A DNA stretch of 64,000 bases from Yamagishiella unicocca (Eukaryota; Chlorophyta; Chlorophyceae; Chlamydomonadales; Volvocaceae), in the NCBI GenBank assembly GCA_003116995.1, contig BDSL01000039.1, positions 744,001 to 808,000 on the forward strand, written 5' to 3'. The translations under genes and the position numbers were made by a program. Positions 32,088-43,800 of the stretch are shown in pieces (position 1 is the stretch's first letter; each line of letters starts with the position of its first letter). The notes under the pieces are model-generated. The model worked only from the letters and a program-made list of their open reading frames with translations. It did no database searches and was not told the DNA's origin.

Positions 32088-34908
32088 TGTCCTGCCGGCC
32101 TTTCGTGTCCCAAAGGGTGTGCCGCCCGCCCGCTTCCGGTGGTGGTCACTGGTGGTGGTCCAAGGGTCCCTGAATCAAGCTTGAAACGACGTCCAAGTGC
32201 GAGATGGTTTCATAAGTTTTGCATTACGTTACATCTCCTCGATATTTGTTTTACAAAAAGACGGTCTACGGCACGTATGCCCGTGGCCGCAAGCGATAGA
32301 ATGCTGACGCCCCGGCGGCGCTCGTCTCCTCATCTCCTCGCGCACCGCTCTGTGCTGCGTTTCACGACTCAGCAGACTACTCCTCCTAACACCTAGGCGG
32401 GCAGGCTCGCAAGACAAGCTCCGCCCCTCTCATATTGTTAATGGCAGTGCAGTTAAGTGTACAACAAAAACGTCGTCGTACCATGTCGTACTTCGGCAGC
32501 TAGCTGTACATAGCACACGCGACACACCGGCGCACAAATCAGATCGTCATCGCCAGCATCATGAACATGGCGGCGCAGTCTTCGCAGTGATGCTAGGGTA
32601 CGGCAGCCACGTCAGCAGCACGTATGGCAAGCCCTCAAAACAGCCTCCACGTCACTAGGCCACAAAGCGTGCTGCTGGGAGCGGCTCGTGGTGCTGCCGC
32701 CGCCGCCGCCAGCTGCTGCGGTGGCCGTGCAATAAGCAATACTTTGACCGCCTGACACGTGATCTGATGCATCTGGAAACGTCATCAGGTGGTGGGCGGG
32801 GCCGCAAGGTCGCAACGGCCCGGCGCAGGCCGACGATGACTCAGCCCCCTCGCACCGAAACCGCCGCCCTGACAACGGTCACGCAAAACACAATTGCCAT
32901 CGCTCCGCGAGAACTTGAAAACACACTGTCCATGCTTTGTCGCCATGCCGCCGATCAGGGGGGTCTCAAGCTAGGGTGCCACGGGCCGAGTAGACGCCGC
33001 GCAAGGCACGCGACTACCCACCCCTCCGGCTCTGCCGCCGCCCTGCCGCCTCACACGGCAGCAACGCCGAGCGCAATGCGTCGCCACCGGCCGTTGCTTG
33101 CCGGCCGTACACACGGACACGCGGCCGCCGCTGCCATGCCCTCTGACCTCAACCTCCGAACGAATCTTCTACGTGTCGTCTCCGACACAGACATGTGCCA
33201 CCCCTTTTTAAGCTGTACAGGCACGCCGAGCAACTGGCATTCCGCAAACCCAGGCATGGTGGCATGACAAGAGGCAAACAATGGATGCAGCAGCAGCAGC
33301 ACCGCGCTGCGCCAACCTACGCCGTCCCGGCCGCAGCGTATGACGCAGCACACGGGGGGTAGTAAAAACACCGTGTACGCACCGGGGGGGGGGGTGCAGG
33401 TTGCCTTCGCCCTCCTTCTGCGTGTGGAGCGGCCGGCACCCAAATCCACCAGGCTGTGGCTGCTCCGACAAGGGTGCGAAGCAGGGGCCAGAGCAGCAGC
33501 AAGAAGACGCCCGCAGCACCCCTGCCTCAGTACTAGAAAGCCCCCAAACGACTGTGTGCAACTCCCCCACCCAGCAACATCGTGTGTTTGTTGCCGCCGC
33601 GTCCGCCAGCCGGACTCGTCAACCCTAAAACCCTTTATCCGACCCCTGCAAAAACGCCCCAGCGGGGACGGGTCATTCCGCCCCCCTATGCACACGAATG
33701 AATGTGGTGCCTGCGCCTATAGGCAACCCCCTGCCCCTGCATTATGTGGTTCCTCTTCGCCCCCAGCCCTCCCCACCTAGTACCAGCCTGGTCCCACCCA
33801 CCCCATCCCGGGGTACCACGCTCCCCGGGGCTGAGGCGGGTGGTGATCCGAGTACATGCAACGGGTGTTTCGCGATGGGGACCGCCGCAAGGACATGAGC
33901 AGGGGCCAACGCGGCAACGACTGGGGCGCCTTAGCGGGGAAGGCTCCCTACTCACCGTGTGTGATGCAAAGAATTCGTGCATGCATGCCGCATGGGCACA
34001 CCTAGGACAAAGCTCCCAACGCCCCCAAGAAAGAGAATGCACCAGCAAGGAGATGCGCCAGTGTCGTGGCTCTGGTTTCGGAGGAGCTCCCAACGAAGTT
34101 AGCATTGGCCCCCTCGGCATCTCTAAACCCTAAAAACCCCACCTGCCTCGCCATGGCATCATCATCACCCCACCTGCCTCGCCATGGCATCATCATCACC
34201 CCACCTGCCTCGCCATGGCATCATCATCACCCTAATTCATCAACGCTGTCGGCCCAGCCAGCCAACCAGCCAAAGCAGCCCCTTATTCTTTTTCTTTATC
34301 ATCCCGCGCGTTTCGTCGCCCCGCCTCACCAACACGCTGCGCCCGCGCCTCCGGCCCCACCACCACCTCCTGACGGGGGGTTGGCGCCACGCCGCCCCTT
34401 ACCCTCTATGGCCTCCCCGCGCAGAAGACAGGCCAAATCGTCCAGACGACCTCTCCCAGAGCGTGACACACTCGCGCTGCACGCTCGCGTCGCGCACTCG
34501 CACCGCGCACTCGCACCGCGCACTCGCACCGCGCGCTGCCGCTGCGCAAGTGTACGGACCAGAGCCTCCGACCACATGCGGCCGGTGGCGGCGCCGCCGC
34601 CCAGTCCTCCCGGTCGCATCGCGCGGGCAGATCATCGTCTGTGCTGGACCGTGTGCTTCCTTGCGAGCTCGGCGCGGCGTTCACCTCACCGGCTGTGCTT
34701 CTGGCTGTCCATGCTGCCACTGGCGCTGCCGCTGGCGCCGCCGAAGCCACGGAGCCGACTGGACTGTCGGGCCACTGCATAAGCCACCGCCAGGCAGTCC
34801 GGAAAGAACGGATACGAGTACACCGCCGCCTGCGCAAATCACCACAGGAAAGCAAGTGGAGGAAGACGAGGGTGATGCGGGCGCCGTGATGCGGTCCCGT
34901 TTGCACAA
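32088..34908. other. Intergenic between convergent genes
   Basis: No gene supported. Holds the 3' UTR of the plus-strand gene ending at 32087 and of the minus-strand bZIP gene ending at 34909. Contains a 31-bp tandem repeat (34141-34233) and 12-bp CGCACTCGCACC-type repeats (about 34490-34535). Confidence 0.55.
34141..34233. repeat. 31-bp tandem repeat, three copies
   Basis: Copies starting ACCTGCCTCGCCATGGCATC at 34141, 34172 and 34203. Confidence 0.95.
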
Positions 34909-37900
34909 TCAGACGAGGGTGAGGGCGGCAGCACACACGCGAGGTGGATCAGGCGCGAGGGCACATGCTTCCCGTCGCCCGCCGCCCACCGCAACAAGAT
35001 TCGGATGTGCTCCCCCTCCGGCCACGCCATGGGAGTCGCTCCGAAACCGCACCTTGGCGAACTGCGGCGGCGCCAGCACCTTGCCAAAGAAGAAGCAGCT
35101 GAGCAGCGTGTGCGCGGAGTGCTCCTTTGCCACGTTGCTGTTGAGCCGGTCCATGAGCTCGATCTCAGCCGCCATGTCGTTCCGTGCTACGAAGGTAGTC
35201 GCGGTGGCCTCCAGGGTGCCCACGCCCTCGCCCAGGGCCGCCTTGATCAACTTGCGCTCGTCGTACACCTGCAGCGGCGAGGAAGGCGGCGCGCACGTGT
35301 GTGTGTGTTACATCATCTGACCGGGCCTGACGTTGGCCAAGGGCAGCTACCCTGCCCTAACGGAAAGACCGCCGAAGCACTCTCCTGTACGGAGAGGGGC
35401 GTGAGGGGCCCCAGTCCCCTCCTGCTCGACCGAGAGTCTGCTCCATCGTATCCCTTTGTAGTTAAGGGGTTACGACGGCAGTTTCCCACCAAAATGAGCC
35501 CCAGCTGCTGTCGTTGGAGGCTATGGCGATGCGGGCATCGGGAGAGGTCCCCCCTTCGCTGTTACCAGCGCCCAGCGCTGCCCATGCCAGCACCAGCACT
35601 GCTCGTGCCACTGTTGCCATTGCGAGGCCTGCCTGTGCCCGCGCTGTTTCCTCCGGGTGTGTTCCCGCCAGCCGCACTCCCGCCAGAGGCCCCTGCTCCG
35701 CTGCTGTGTCCAGTGGCGGTGCCCGCGCCCGCGCCAGTGCTGTTGTCTGTTCCTGCTCCGCTGATGTTATCGGTCATTTCCACCTCAGGGGCTGAGGTCG
35801 TTGGTGGAGTCTCAGCATCTATGCAGTAGGGTACCAGCCCCATGTGAATGTCCGAATAAACCCAAACCTCAGCACCATGGCGCCATTTGGGCTGTTTGCC
35901 TCCTGCAAATAGCCGGTTAAAAAGAGCCTGTTGCTCCCAGCGGCTCGCCAGGCCCCGCTTGGTTCGGTAGTCGGCAACTACCCAGCCCGTGTTCTCCCGG
36001 ATGCTAGCTGCGTTTCGCAGCAATGAGCCCCAGCTGCTGTCATTGAAAACTATTGCGATGCGCTTGGTAGCAATAGCATTCAATGACAGCAGCTGGGGCT
36101 CATTGCTGCGAAACGCAGCTAGCATCCGGGAGAACACGGGCTGGGTAGTTGCCGACTACCGAACCAAGCGGGGCCTGGCGAGCCGCTGGGAGCAACAGGC
36201 TCTTTTTTACCGGCTACTAACAGAAGGCAAACAGCCCAAATGGCGCAGAGATCTGGGTTTACTCAAGCATCCACATGGGGCTAGTGCCATACTGCCCAGA
36301 CACCGAGACTCCATCAGCGACCCCGGCTCCAGAGGTGGAAATGGCAGATGACCACAGCGGAGCAGGGACATTCAGAGGCAGCAGCGCTGGCGCTGGCACG
36401 GGCATCGCCGCTGGTAACAGAAGCGGAGCGGGGACCTCTGGCGGGAGCGCGGCTGGCGGGAACACACCGGGAGGAAGCAATACGGGCGCAACCAGGCTCC
36501 ACAACAGCGCTGGCGACACGAGTGCTAGCGCTGGCATGGGCAGCACTGGCGCTGGCACGAGCACCAGCGCTGCTGTTAACAGTGGAGCAGGGACCTCTCG
36601 CGGAAGCGCGGCCTAGGAAGCCAATGGCATAAGGTCACAACAAATGAGAATCCTAACTTGGAACGTAGCGGGTTGAAGGGCAGAGAAGTTGACGATGACA
36701 GAGTCTGGGAGGTTGTTAAATCACACGATATCATCGTCTGTCATGGCCCCAACAATAGGCCTACCATAAATAATCAACCACCCGGCTATAAGTTGCACTT
36801 TGTCGACCGAGACACTAATAGCGGCAGAGGCGGAATTGCGGTTTACATTAGCTCCCACATCTCTTTGGCTTTCGAAGTAGTCCCGAGCGGCTGCGAGACG
36901 CTTTGGATGCGACTCAGGTCCGAACGTGCGGATCGGTTTCGAAAAGGCATTTGATAAAGTGCCACGTTGGCTCTTGTGGAAAGGGTTGGAGGAGAGAGGC
37001 TTTTGTGGTGAAATGTTAGCAGCTTGTAACATGCTCATGCTCACCAAAAAAGGGAGGCCTCAGCCTGCCACGTCAGCAGCTGGGTCAGAGTGTGTGGGTG
37101 TGGGTGTGCGTGAAGCGAGAGTCCGTGGGGACGGGTGTAGGTGGGACTGGCAGGTAGGGCCAGCGTGGCGGCGACCATGCGAACCACTCGCGCGCGAAAT
37201 GTAGAGAAACCACAATCCCGATACCGATCCCGCCGATAACGCGTGTTTTAAGAGTCTGCCCCCAACCGCCCCATCCATCCTAACTCCCTCCGACCCGGCC
37301 CCCTTCCAGCCCTGTTCTTTTCGCGTCAACGGCTTTTACGCCACCCCCTCCAGTCCCACCTTGGCCAGTAGCCCATGGTATAGCTCCAGCACCGACTGTA
37401 TGTCCGCGCGCTGCTCCGCGCCCAGCTGCAGCGAGCCCACGACGTCGTCCCAGTGGGATTCCGTCGGTGCGGCGGGCTGCATGGTCTCCATGTTGAGCGA
37501 CAGCAGCTGCCGCATGAGCGGCGAGTTCAGCAGCATCAGGTGCTTCAGCATGTGGCCCATGCGCTCCACGCAAGAGGAGACCTGCGCGGGCGGGAGGGGG
37601 GTGAGCGAGAAGACCCGGTTGCACGACATAGGAAATGGACGAATGGAGGGCAGAAACTTGTCATGTGGGAGAGGTCAGGGGGGTCAGGCGAGCGGACAGT
37701 TGGTTGGGAAGGTGTTAGCGGCGCCAGGCCCGCTTGCTGTCCGTACCCCCGGGACCTTGCGAAAAGAACCAAATCACCAAAACCATTTCCTGAGCCCCGG
37801 TGCCTGTGTGCGGACCGCGCTGGTGTTCCTGTTGTTCGTCTTCCCCCCTCTGTTGTTCCGCATCCACTCCAGTAGCACCAACAGCCCATCTGGTGTTCCT

Positions 37901-39316
37901 TCCCCATGCCAGAGGCATCAACACCGCCCTGCCCCAGCGCCAGCACTGCAAGTTGCCGCGGAAAACGCAAATGGCTGCAGCCAGACCCGAAGCCGGGACC
38001 CCTTACTCCTGATGCTGCGCGCTCACTGACCTTCTGCACAATCGGGTTGGTGGGGTCGCAGCAGGGGTGCTGGCAGTGCAGCAGGTGCTTGGACACCTCC
38101 GACAGAAAGGCCTTATACTGCGGAATGACCTGGAGGTACACCAAGTGATGAGCAGCGTCGCAAAGGTTATTTTCAGGAAGAGCCTGGAATGCACCCCGTA
38201 GTCCGTGCAGGTTGCGTCACATTCGGGTGGGTCATCACCGTCGTATGATGCGGTCGGTTCGTGTCCCACTTCACCTCCCCTCACCCTCCCGCCCGCGCAC
38301 GTATGGAAGCGAGTCAGCCTGACCTGCTCCTTCTTCATCTTGCGGAACCTTTCATGGCTGTCAGACGTGCCGTTCGCAACCGTAATGGAGCTGCCACTTC
38401 CAAAGCACGATTGCGACTCCGGCCCCGTGCGGCACTTGGCCTCAAGCGCCTGCACCATGCTGAGCTGCTCATCCCGGCAGCTAACCACCTGTGTGGGTCC
38501 ATACGGACAAGGACCGCCCACGCGGCAGGCCAAAATTGATGACCGTTTCAAGAAAGCGTAGAACCGCGCTGTGGAGCACATTGGAATGTTCGCCCAGGCG
38601 GGTATCGATAATGGACCACAGTGACACGACGAGCTCGCGCTGCGATTGCCTTTTGCCATAATAAATGCCCATAACGACGATCGTCGATAATCGGCTCTCG
38701 AACCAAGCTTTCGGGACAGGCTCTTGACTTTACGTCAGACGGGATGCGCTTGCAAATTTCCCAACCCAAGCACTAACCAAAGACCACGCCCGCTCGGCCA
38801 CAAGGAATTCGAGACCTTGCATTAGACAGCCAACTATCCTCACCTTTTCCAGGATGTTCGTGCGCGCCCGAAGAACCAAGTTCTCCGCTGCCAGCTGGTC
38901 GAAAGCCGCCCTCTTCTCTGCGACCTGCGAAGATGTTCACACACGGTTCATCTAGAAAGGTACGTACCGATGAAGCCCTGGTCGAGTGCATTGTGGCGAC
39001 TCGCGACTTTCAACCTCACCTCTCGCTCAAGACACGACATGCGCTCCTTCTGACGGGCACGAAACCTCTTTTGCGCGTTCTGGCATTCCTTTGACGGCTT
39101 ATGCGCCTGCACTCGTGTGTGTCCGCTGCCCGAACTTGTTGGGTCCTCGACCCCTCCCCCTGCTTCACCCGCTGAGCAGTTCCGATACAAAGGTAGACTT
39201 CCACCAGCCATGGGGTTTAGGTCGGCATGTTGGTCGAGCCGGAGGACCTCCTCGGGCCGGGGCATTCCCAGGAAGAAGCCATGTCCTCCATCAAATTCTG
39301 AGAAAGCAGCCAGCAT
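34909..39316 (-). CDS. bZIP transcription factor
   Basis: Seven minus-strand exons: 39316-39020, 38924-38844, 38639-38544, 38488-38324, 38129-38031, 37581-37360, 35268-34909, about 439 residues. The basic region is KECQNAQKRFRARQKER (76-92). The zipper has d positions L96, K103, L110, L117, L124 and V131, spanning exons 1-3, which supports the frame chosen for exon 3. The position of the invariant bZIP Asn (8 before R86) is Cys78. The rest is helical and Cys-containing (CVERMGHMLKHLMLLNSPLM), as in large algal bZIPs. It should bind DNA as a dimer in the nucleus; the target is unknown. Intron 3 (38543-38489) is only 55 nt and is the least certain junction. Intron 6 holds a decayed LINE. The terminal exon may be shorter if the GTGCGG after FAK is a donor. 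Exon 7 is joined by phase and protein style only. Confidence 0.85.
35540..36616. repeat. Inverted duplication of LINE ORF1 region, 13-nt spacer
   Basis: Left arm about 35540-36056 and right arm 36070 to about 36600, spacer 36057-36069 (13 nt). Both arms encode the same protein, including MFSRMLAAFRSNEPQLLSL, NDSSWGSLLRNAASIRENTG and a Gly/Ala/Ser/Thr-rich tail; the minus-strand version is open for 191 residues (36137-35562). The arms have diverged, more so away from the centre. At the far left (about 35478-35535) a further piece of the same segment repeats in plus orientation relative to the centre, so the pattern is more complex than one inversion. Confidence 0.88.
36644..37052 (+). pseudogene. 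LINE endonuclease and reverse-transcriptase remnant
   Basis: Endonuclease N-terminus TWNVAG at 36656-36673, then a 1-nt frame change after the TGA. Endonuclease-like text continues to about 36920, then the reverse-transcriptase segment FEKAFDKVP. The junction near 36925 removes the rest of the endonuclease and the first reverse-transcriptase motifs. Not functional. Confidence 0.85.
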
Positions 39317-40825
39317 TGATATTCTTTTCGCAGTTCTAGGTGTCAGCCCTAGAGTGGAAAAAGCTACACGTTTACCGCCTTGGTACCGGTATTATTCGGA
39401 TTTGGTACTTCTTAGTGGTGATGCATTGCACATGATGCCGGATATAGTAACGTTCAACAAGACTAAAACTTGAAGCGAAGGGGACGCCGAATATGTGTTG
39501 TGTTGAATGGTACAGCCAGAGACGTACGGTTGTTGGCGTGCATGCCCATCCGTTCTAAATTGAACCTTTATTGACATAAAGGTCAGCAACTATGCGCAGG
39601 TTATTCGGCCCGCTGCATTTGCACACTTGTACGAACCCCATGGGCCTACGCCAACGCAACGCGGGGCCCGGCGACGTACGCACGTTGGTCCTGTGAGCGG
39701 TGAAAGGACTTGGACTGGCCGCGACGTGCAAGCTTCGGCATCTCGGGCCCAAGGCCCTTCCCCCAACGCACACCGGCTCATCGCATTTGCCCCTGCACAC
39801 CTGATCGATGCACAAACATGGCGGAGTCGGCGTTCAAGCTGCGGTTACAACGATAGCGGCTCCTGCTTCCGCGCAACTCAGGCATTTCCCCAACCCCCGC
39901 TCTAAGCCTCTAACCCTCCACGAAACCCTAACGCCGCTCCCATGAGGCCGGGCTTGCCACTTCGCCGACCGAGGGCCTGCCCCTCCTTCGCGGATTCTCT
40001 TTGAAACCCCCACACGTCATACATACGCCGTACATACACAGGTGTGTACGCGGTGCTGCAATACGCCGGCTGGGCCCCTGCCTTTCACACCCCGAAAACC
40101 TCCCTCAGCTACACCTCCCTACGCTCGCCACGCGCACCACCATTGCCACTCCCCGCCGAGCGTATGGCATGAAGTGCAATCCGGTTCTTGTTTTATTTCG
40201 ACTCCTCAAGACCGCAGCCGTGGACCACAGCTGTCCCCAGGGCCCTGGCAACGACGACCAACAGCTGTCCAACAGCTTCGACCCACCCCACGAATGCAGC
40301 AGAGCGCCATGCCCTCTTCCGGGCCTGCCGTCCGTTGCCGCACTCCCCCACCGGCTCCAACTACCATCACCAGCTTCACCATCGGGGCTTTCCACCGGCC
40401 GCAAATCGAGGACTGACGGGGCTACGTCGCAGGTCGTGTGGGCGCGTTGCGCCATACATCCCCTCCGGCATTGCCATCCCGGCGCTCCTCCGGCAGCCTC
40501 CTGCCTTCGTGACCTGTCCCACGGCCGGCGGCGGCGCTGGCGACCCACGGGTCGGCCCGCTCAGGTTCCTTGCTTTACGACGCCTTCTTGGCCAGTGTGA
40601 GCTCCGAGTGTATCGTCCACACGCCCAGTATCTGGTACGCCACCTTTAGGCGGAGGAGGGGTGTGTGTGCGTACGGGGGAGGCAATCTTTTTTATGCGTA
40701 AACAAAATATAAGGAGAGGTTCAAAGATACGTCGGGCGGAGGCATTCGGAAGGATGGTTGCCAAGGGATGTTCCATGGCAAGGGTTCAGCAGCAGCGAGG
40801 GCCCCTTCTTCCTGTCCCACGCCGC
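39317..40825. other. bZIP promoter and ALG5 3' UTR
   Basis: Between two minus-strand genes. No further gene supported. A fragment of the intron-end repeat family (CGCGGATTCTCTTTGAAACC) is at about 39989. Confidence 0.55.
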
Positions 40826-43800
40826 TCACACCTTCAGGATCAGCAGCTCCAGAGCCATGAGGATGATGGACGTGAAGCGGATCTTAGATCCAGGGATCTC
40901 AGTCCAGTTGACAAACACCTGGTCCAGGTGGAGACCGGAGGGGGTGTTGGCAGCGTGGTCGGGTGAGTCCGGACGTCGGGAGGGTGCCGCACCGATCACG
41001 GGCTTGCTTGCCGCGCGCGCACGAGGACCATAAGTTATAACTGGGTCCGTGGTTTCGCAAACTACTCAGCGCTGTTACCGCTCGCGCGTGCGGCTAACGC
41101 TTTTTCCTCAAGGCCGCAACGCAGCAAGTGGTGCCGACTAGAGGAGCCGGCTGCCTGCCTGCGGTTGCGATTGCGTAACTCGCAGTGATGAATGAAGAAT
41201 GTATGGCCACTCAAGGCACTACTCGGTTGCCCTCGAAACCTACCAGGCAGCCCAGCCCTCCTCTGTCCCAGGCACCGCAGCCCTCTCTCGCCCCTCCCGC
41301 GCCCTCACCTCGCACACGGGTATCTGCAGCTGCTCCGCCAGGTACAGCAGCTCCACGTCGAAGCACCAGCGCTGCAGCCGCATATTGGAGAACAGGATGG
41401 CGGCGGAGCGCCGGGTGAAGAGCTGCGGAGGGGTGGGGAGGTGGGGTGGGGAGGAGCCAGGGGGTGGCGTGAAAACCGTTGACACGAAAAAGACAGGATA
41501 GTGGGCGCATGGTCGGCGGACAGCGAGGATGTGGACAGCAAGCGGGGGGGGCCTGTGCGTGAGCGGGTGTTTGGGCCAGGGTGTTTGGGGCAGGGTGCGG
41601 GCGTTGGATGGGTCTTGTTTGGTGTTGCGATCGGGGGTTGGTAGAGTAGCTCGGAGGTCTGAGCGGTGCGACCGCGGAATGGAAGGTGCTTATATGTCAA
41701 CATGTGCCCTTTCGGGAAGGCAGGCGGGTCCAGGTGGGCTGGCGTCGTTAAGGGTGTTGAGAGGAGAGGAGCGCCTCCCCCTGCCCTTGCCCCCTGCTGC
41801 CACCTTCCCCTCCTGATGCACGTCGCGAGCCGCCCGCTCCCTTCTCCCTTGCCGGGACACCCCAACATGCTGCCCTCGAAAAGCCGCCGCCGCTCCTCTG
41901 GGTCAGGCACCAGCGCATGCAGCGCACCCCGCGCGCCTGCGCCTCCGCCCGAACGCTCCCTTTAGGTCCCCATTAGTGACCCTTCAGCACTCCTTGACAC
42001 GTCACTTTGCACTGCCCAGGCGGAAGCAACATCCCCTCCCTCCCAGCACACCGACACCGACACACACGATGCACGGCGCTCCGCCCTTCGACGTTTTGGG
42101 AATCTTTGGAAACCTCGTACCGATGCCTCCCCGTCCAACCGACATATGCACATAGGGCCCACCTTGAAGCCGCATTGCGTGTCCCGGATGCGGGCGCCCG
42201 CCACAAAGTACACCAGCACGTGAAAACCCCGGGTCAAGAAGTTCCGGAGACGGCTGCGTTTCACGGTGGCATCCTTGTGCAGGTGCGCGCGGCTGCCGTA
42301 CGCAACGCCCAGTGGGCCCTGCGTGTCGCCCGTGGCGGCGCGGGTGGCGGGGGGCCGGCCGAAGCCTGCGCGGCGGCGGGTGGCCCGGTGGGGATTTGTT
42401 AAGAGGATCCGGGAATCCCACGGCCGACAAACCGAGGGCGGTGAAGGTGATGGTCCAGCGGAGCGGCGTGGCAAAGAGAAGGAGCGGAGGCGCTACCGGG
42501 TGGCCCGGTGGGGAGGCGGGAGGCACTCGAGGGGGCGCCAGATTTGTAGCAGCGGGCAGGGATGCAAGGAAAACCCGTGGGGTAGGGGGGTAGCGGGAAA
42601 TCTTTGGAATTCCGTGCGAATCTGCAAGAGCTGTTCTGATGCGACCAAACGCGACACGTGGAAATGGAGCTCGCAGGTGGTCGGGGGCCGGGAAAGGGTT
42701 TTAGCCATGGGACCCCCGCCCTCTCCACGGGCGCACGATGCCGGCCCCTGCCCAGACAGCAACCCAGCACGGCACCCGGGTGCTGCGGCCGCCCGGTGGG
42801 GTGTGAAGGGGTTGCAAGGAAACCCGTGACCAAAGAAAACCCCGTGGAGGGGGCGACGTCGCGCTGCACGATCCGACCGCCCCCCAGCACCCCGCTGCCA
42901 CCCCTCACTGCCACCCCTCACTGCCACCCCTCACTGCGACACCTGGCGGCAGGGGCACATCCTCCCGCCTGACATCCTCCCGCCACACAGCCAGCCAGCC
43001 AGCTAGCCTGCCAGACAGGTGACACGTAACGTAATGCACCCCTCAGGACTGCCGTACCCGCCCGCAGCTGAACCGTCCCCACACCCTGTTGGGTGGGGCC
43101 ATACACCCGCCCACCCCATCCTTTTACTTTTAAATCCAATGTGCACCTCATCCCACCTCATCCCAGCTGCTGGATGCCCGCTGGCGCATCTCTATTAGGC
43201 CGAAACGATACTTGCGCAGCTCCGCTGCCGCTGGTGAGATACCCGGAGCTTCACTCAGCCACAGTCCGCCAGCTGGCATGGGTTGACCTAATACCCCAAG
43301 CATCCGAGCAATCTCAGAGCTCCCCTGCCCTCCCATATCCATTACTAATATCCACCACTACCACCAATACCAATACCACCACCACCACCTCCACCACCAC
43401 CAAGTAAGTATTGCCGCCGCCGGCGACCGAGCCCCTCCCTTGACTCACGCATCCGCCGCGTCCCAAATCTCCCGGGCAGCCTAGCAGCTGTCAGTTCTCA
43501 GACTCGAGCCACGGGTTTCTCCCTTGCCCCCCAGGAGCCCCTGCACCCGGCCCTTCGCCGCGCCGTCCCGCCATCGACCCGGCCCCCCCACCTTGCTCGT
43601 CCCACGGACCTCCCTTCTACCCGCCCCTCCCTGGACTCACTGGGCTGCAGTATCTTGTCCAGCTCCGCCTCCAGCTTCTCCAGGTCCGCGAACCGTGTGG
43701 CGCCATCCGCGTCCATCAGCAGGCAGAACTCGCCCCGCGCCGCCAGCATGCCTCGCTTCACCGCGTGGCCCTTGCCGCGGTTGGCGGACAGCCGCAGCAG

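Larger units (their letters stand above)
35478..37052 (+). mobile_element. Decayed LINE (non-LTR retrotransposon) in bZIP intron 6
   Basis: Plus-strand order: an inverted and then a direct copy of an ORF1-like protein, an endonuclease remnant, then a short reverse-transcriptase segment. The endonuclease starts MRILTWNVAG at 36644, hits a stop, and continues in the next frame with VVKSHDIIV and GGIAVYISSH, typical of the exonuclease-endonuclease-phosphatase fold of LINEs. An internal deletion joins it near 36925 to GFEKAFDKVPRWLLWKGLEE, the LINE reverse-transcriptase segment of the FDKV type. It lacks the catalytic YxDD region and the 3' end. The element is opposite in strand to the host gene and is dead. 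Confidence 0.88.

Noticed and set aside
33051..33695. 214-codon minus frame
   Set aside because: No recognisable motif, splice pattern or plausible start context.
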